Part shown: piece after piece, positions 62,718 through 64,000 of the stretch | How positions within the stretch are numbered: the first letter of the stretch is position 1 | How the letters are laid out: every line of letters begins with the position of its first letter | From: Ustulina deusta | Lineage: Eukaryota > Ascomycota > Sordariomycetes > Xylariales > Xylariaceae | DNA: 64,000 nucleotides | Assembly: GCA_023159155.1 (NCBI GenBank) | Contig: JAJNNX010000026.1 | Coordinates: 580,546 to 644,545, forward strand | Reading direction: 5' to 3' | The notes under the pieces: generated by a model | Seen by the model: the letters and a program-made list of their open reading frames with translations, nothing else | Told to the model about the DNA's origin: nothing | Database searches by the model: none | Translations under genes and position numbers: made by a program

Positions 62718-62961
62718 TATAACAATTAATATAATCTATATAATTTTAGTAAAACCTGTAAAAACTTTAGGCCTATAAAGCAATAAAATAAGAAGTCTAT
62801 ATATAAACTAACTTAACTCTACAGCTATATACACAGAATCTATATCTATCTACTTTATAAACTCTAACTTCCTTTTTTTCTTTTTTTTTTCTTTAGCTTA
62901 AAGTTTTTATCTATAGTATTAATAAACTAGCTATAGAAGCTTTACTTAACTGATCGTAACA
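62718..62961 (+). repeat. 3' LTR of the complete gypsy element
   Basis: 244 bp, partner of 56844-57086. It keeps more C than the 5' LTR (for example ATCTATATCTATCTAC) but has lost more G near its start, and ends GATCGTAACA. Confidence 0.85.
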
Positions 62962-64000
62962 ATAATTAATCTTAAAACAATAAAAGTAAATAGCGCCTAA
63001 TTATTTTATATAAATACTTATTAGAAGCTCAAACTATAGTATAAATAAATTAAAAAAATAAGTAGGCTAATTTAGCTTACTATAATAACTGCTTATTAAA
63101 AAAAAAAGCAAGCAAATTTGCTTGCTATTTCTAGCAAAGATACAGACTATTATATTAATTTATATAAAAGCAATAAATATATTAGCTTTAATTATTTTTT
63201 ATTTCTTATTAATAATTAAAACTTATACATTAAAAATAAAACTAATAATAAATAGAACAAAAAAAGTATAAATAATAATATTAGCTTTTTTATATATATA
63301 TTTAATAAATTATTTGTAAAGTTGTTTATATATTTTTTTATTTTTTTTTTCTAAAGGTTAGAATCGAACTTACAGATCTTAAAATTAAAAAAAATGCGCT
63401 AAACAAAAAAATCTATTTTTTGTTATATTATATATTTATTTATAACTAATTTAATTAATTTAAAGCTTTTTTAAATAGTAGCTTTTTTGTTTTTTATATT
63501 AATAATATTTTATATAAGCTATACAAAAAAATATTTAAGCTTAAGCAAGTTTGCAAAATCTTTAGGTATATATTGCTTGTTTGCTTTATAAAATATACGC
63601 TTTATTGCAATAATAATAATTGTAGCTTAAATAACTTTAGGTTTAATATTTAGATTATATTTTATTTAGTTTTAATAAATAATATATATTATATTATTTA
63701 ACTAATAATTATTATTGCTAATAATAACAACCTAAATATATTAAAAAATAAATTAACTATATATAAATAAAATATTTATAAGTTATATTATAAATGCTAT
63801 TTATTTAGTATAAAGGTTAATAGTAGCTTATTTAATAGTAGTATTAAAATATATAACTTCTATATTAGTATTATTTTAACTAGCCTATGTATTAGTATAT
63901 ATAGTAGTATTATTCCAACTAGAAATTTAAGTAATGCCTATATCCCAAGTAGTAGCTTAGGCAGTATTATTATTGCTTATAAAACTATTACTCCAGCTAC
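62962..64000. other. A+T-rich flank continuing to the window end
   Basis: RIP-like DNA with no readable pol or transposase motif. It contains a degraded tRNA-like stretch (see the separate entry) and imperfect short repeats of TATTAGTATTATT type near 63840-63920. Confidence 0.5.
63341..63425 (-). pseudogene. Possible RIP-degraded tRNA or tRNA-derived relic
   Basis: On the minus strand, GTTTAGCGCATT resembles an A box. GTAAGTTCGATTCTAAC forms a T-arm with four of five stem pairs (five if one A/A mismatch reflects G-to-A and C-to-T changes). The anticodon arm is too altered to assign an amino acid. It could be a tRNA gene, a SINE or chance. Confidence 0.3.

Larger units (their letters stand above)
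56844..62961 (+). mobile_element. Complete Ty3/gypsy LTR retrotransposon, 6.1 kb, RIP-inactivated
   Basis: Two LTRs (56844-57086 and 62718-62961) flank an internal region of about 5.6 kb. The plus strand carries pol relics in order. Reverse transcriptase has YINNILIYFKT at about 60223 (expected YxDD). The RNase H region at about 60590-61070 has AFE..K, NYKFLVIIQTLKYY- and LLYFLNKQ-like blocks, the typical Ty3/gypsy pattern. A purine tract precedes the 3' LTR. Flanking ATAGT (56839-56843) and ATAAT (62962-62966) could be a 5-bp target duplication altered by one G-to-A change. Stops are dense in all frames, so the element cannot code. The left flank holds a second copy (1-2516) in the opposite orientation. 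Confidence 0.85.

Overview
The window is fungal DNA, most likely from a filamentous ascomycete (Pezizomycotina; a Sordariomycete would fit, but the genus cannot be fixed from the sequence). Genes carry short introns with GT..AG ends and CTAAC/CTGAC-like branch sites. They sit on a roughly 42 kb block of normal base composition, flanked by extremely A+T-rich DNA (about 1-11350 and 54650-64000). In the flanks almost every C and G of old retrotransposons has become T or A, the hallmark of repeat-induced point mutation (RIP).

Left flank (1-11350): the 5' end of a Ty3/gypsy element on the minus strand (LTR at 2273-2516), inserted into the LTR of a Ty1/copia element on the minus strand (about 2517-9664), then unresolved A+T-rich relics. 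Right flank (54650-64000): a complete gypsy element of the same family on the plus strand (56844-62961), with unresolved A+T-rich DNA on both sides and a small GC-normal island at about 55.9-56.3 kb. A 570-bp inverted-repeat element (54077-54646) lies at the inner edge.

Gene block: (a) 11.4-16.7 kb is a gene graveyard with a broken P450 and a truncated BTB/POZ gene. (b) 16.7-18.3 kb holds a coiled-coil protein gene. (c) 19.7-20.5 kb holds a secreted double-psi-beta-barrel protein gene. (d) 23.2-27.2 kb holds a divergent pair, an anion:cation-symporter-type MFS transporter and a TauD-type Fe(II)/2-oxoglutarate dioxygenase, which look like an uptake-plus-cleavage module for a sulfonate-like or other organic acid. 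(e) 29.3-32.4 kb holds the glucosidase II alpha subunit (ER N-glycan trimming). (f) 32.9-34.2 kb holds a GH105-like six-hairpin glycosidase. (g) 36.7-37.0 kb holds an epoxide-hydrolase relic. (h) 37.2-45.4 kb holds two diverged paralogues of a cysteine-rich single-pass membrane protein on either side of the H/ACA pseudouridine synthase CBF5. (i) 48.0-50.0 kb holds an Nta1-type N-terminal amidase. (j) 52.9-53.65 kb holds a broken membrane-protein gene next to the right RIP boundary.

The conserved genes (glucosidase II alpha, CBF5, NTA1) lie in the middle and right-centre and have intact frames when spliced. The broken genes lie mostly toward the edges or in gene-poor gaps, and several of their stops can be explained by C-to-T or G-to-A changes, as if RIP had spilled out of the repeats. 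No rRNA gene, intact tRNA gene or CRISPR array was seen. All exon structures were worked out by hand from splice motifs, frame continuity and family resemblance.
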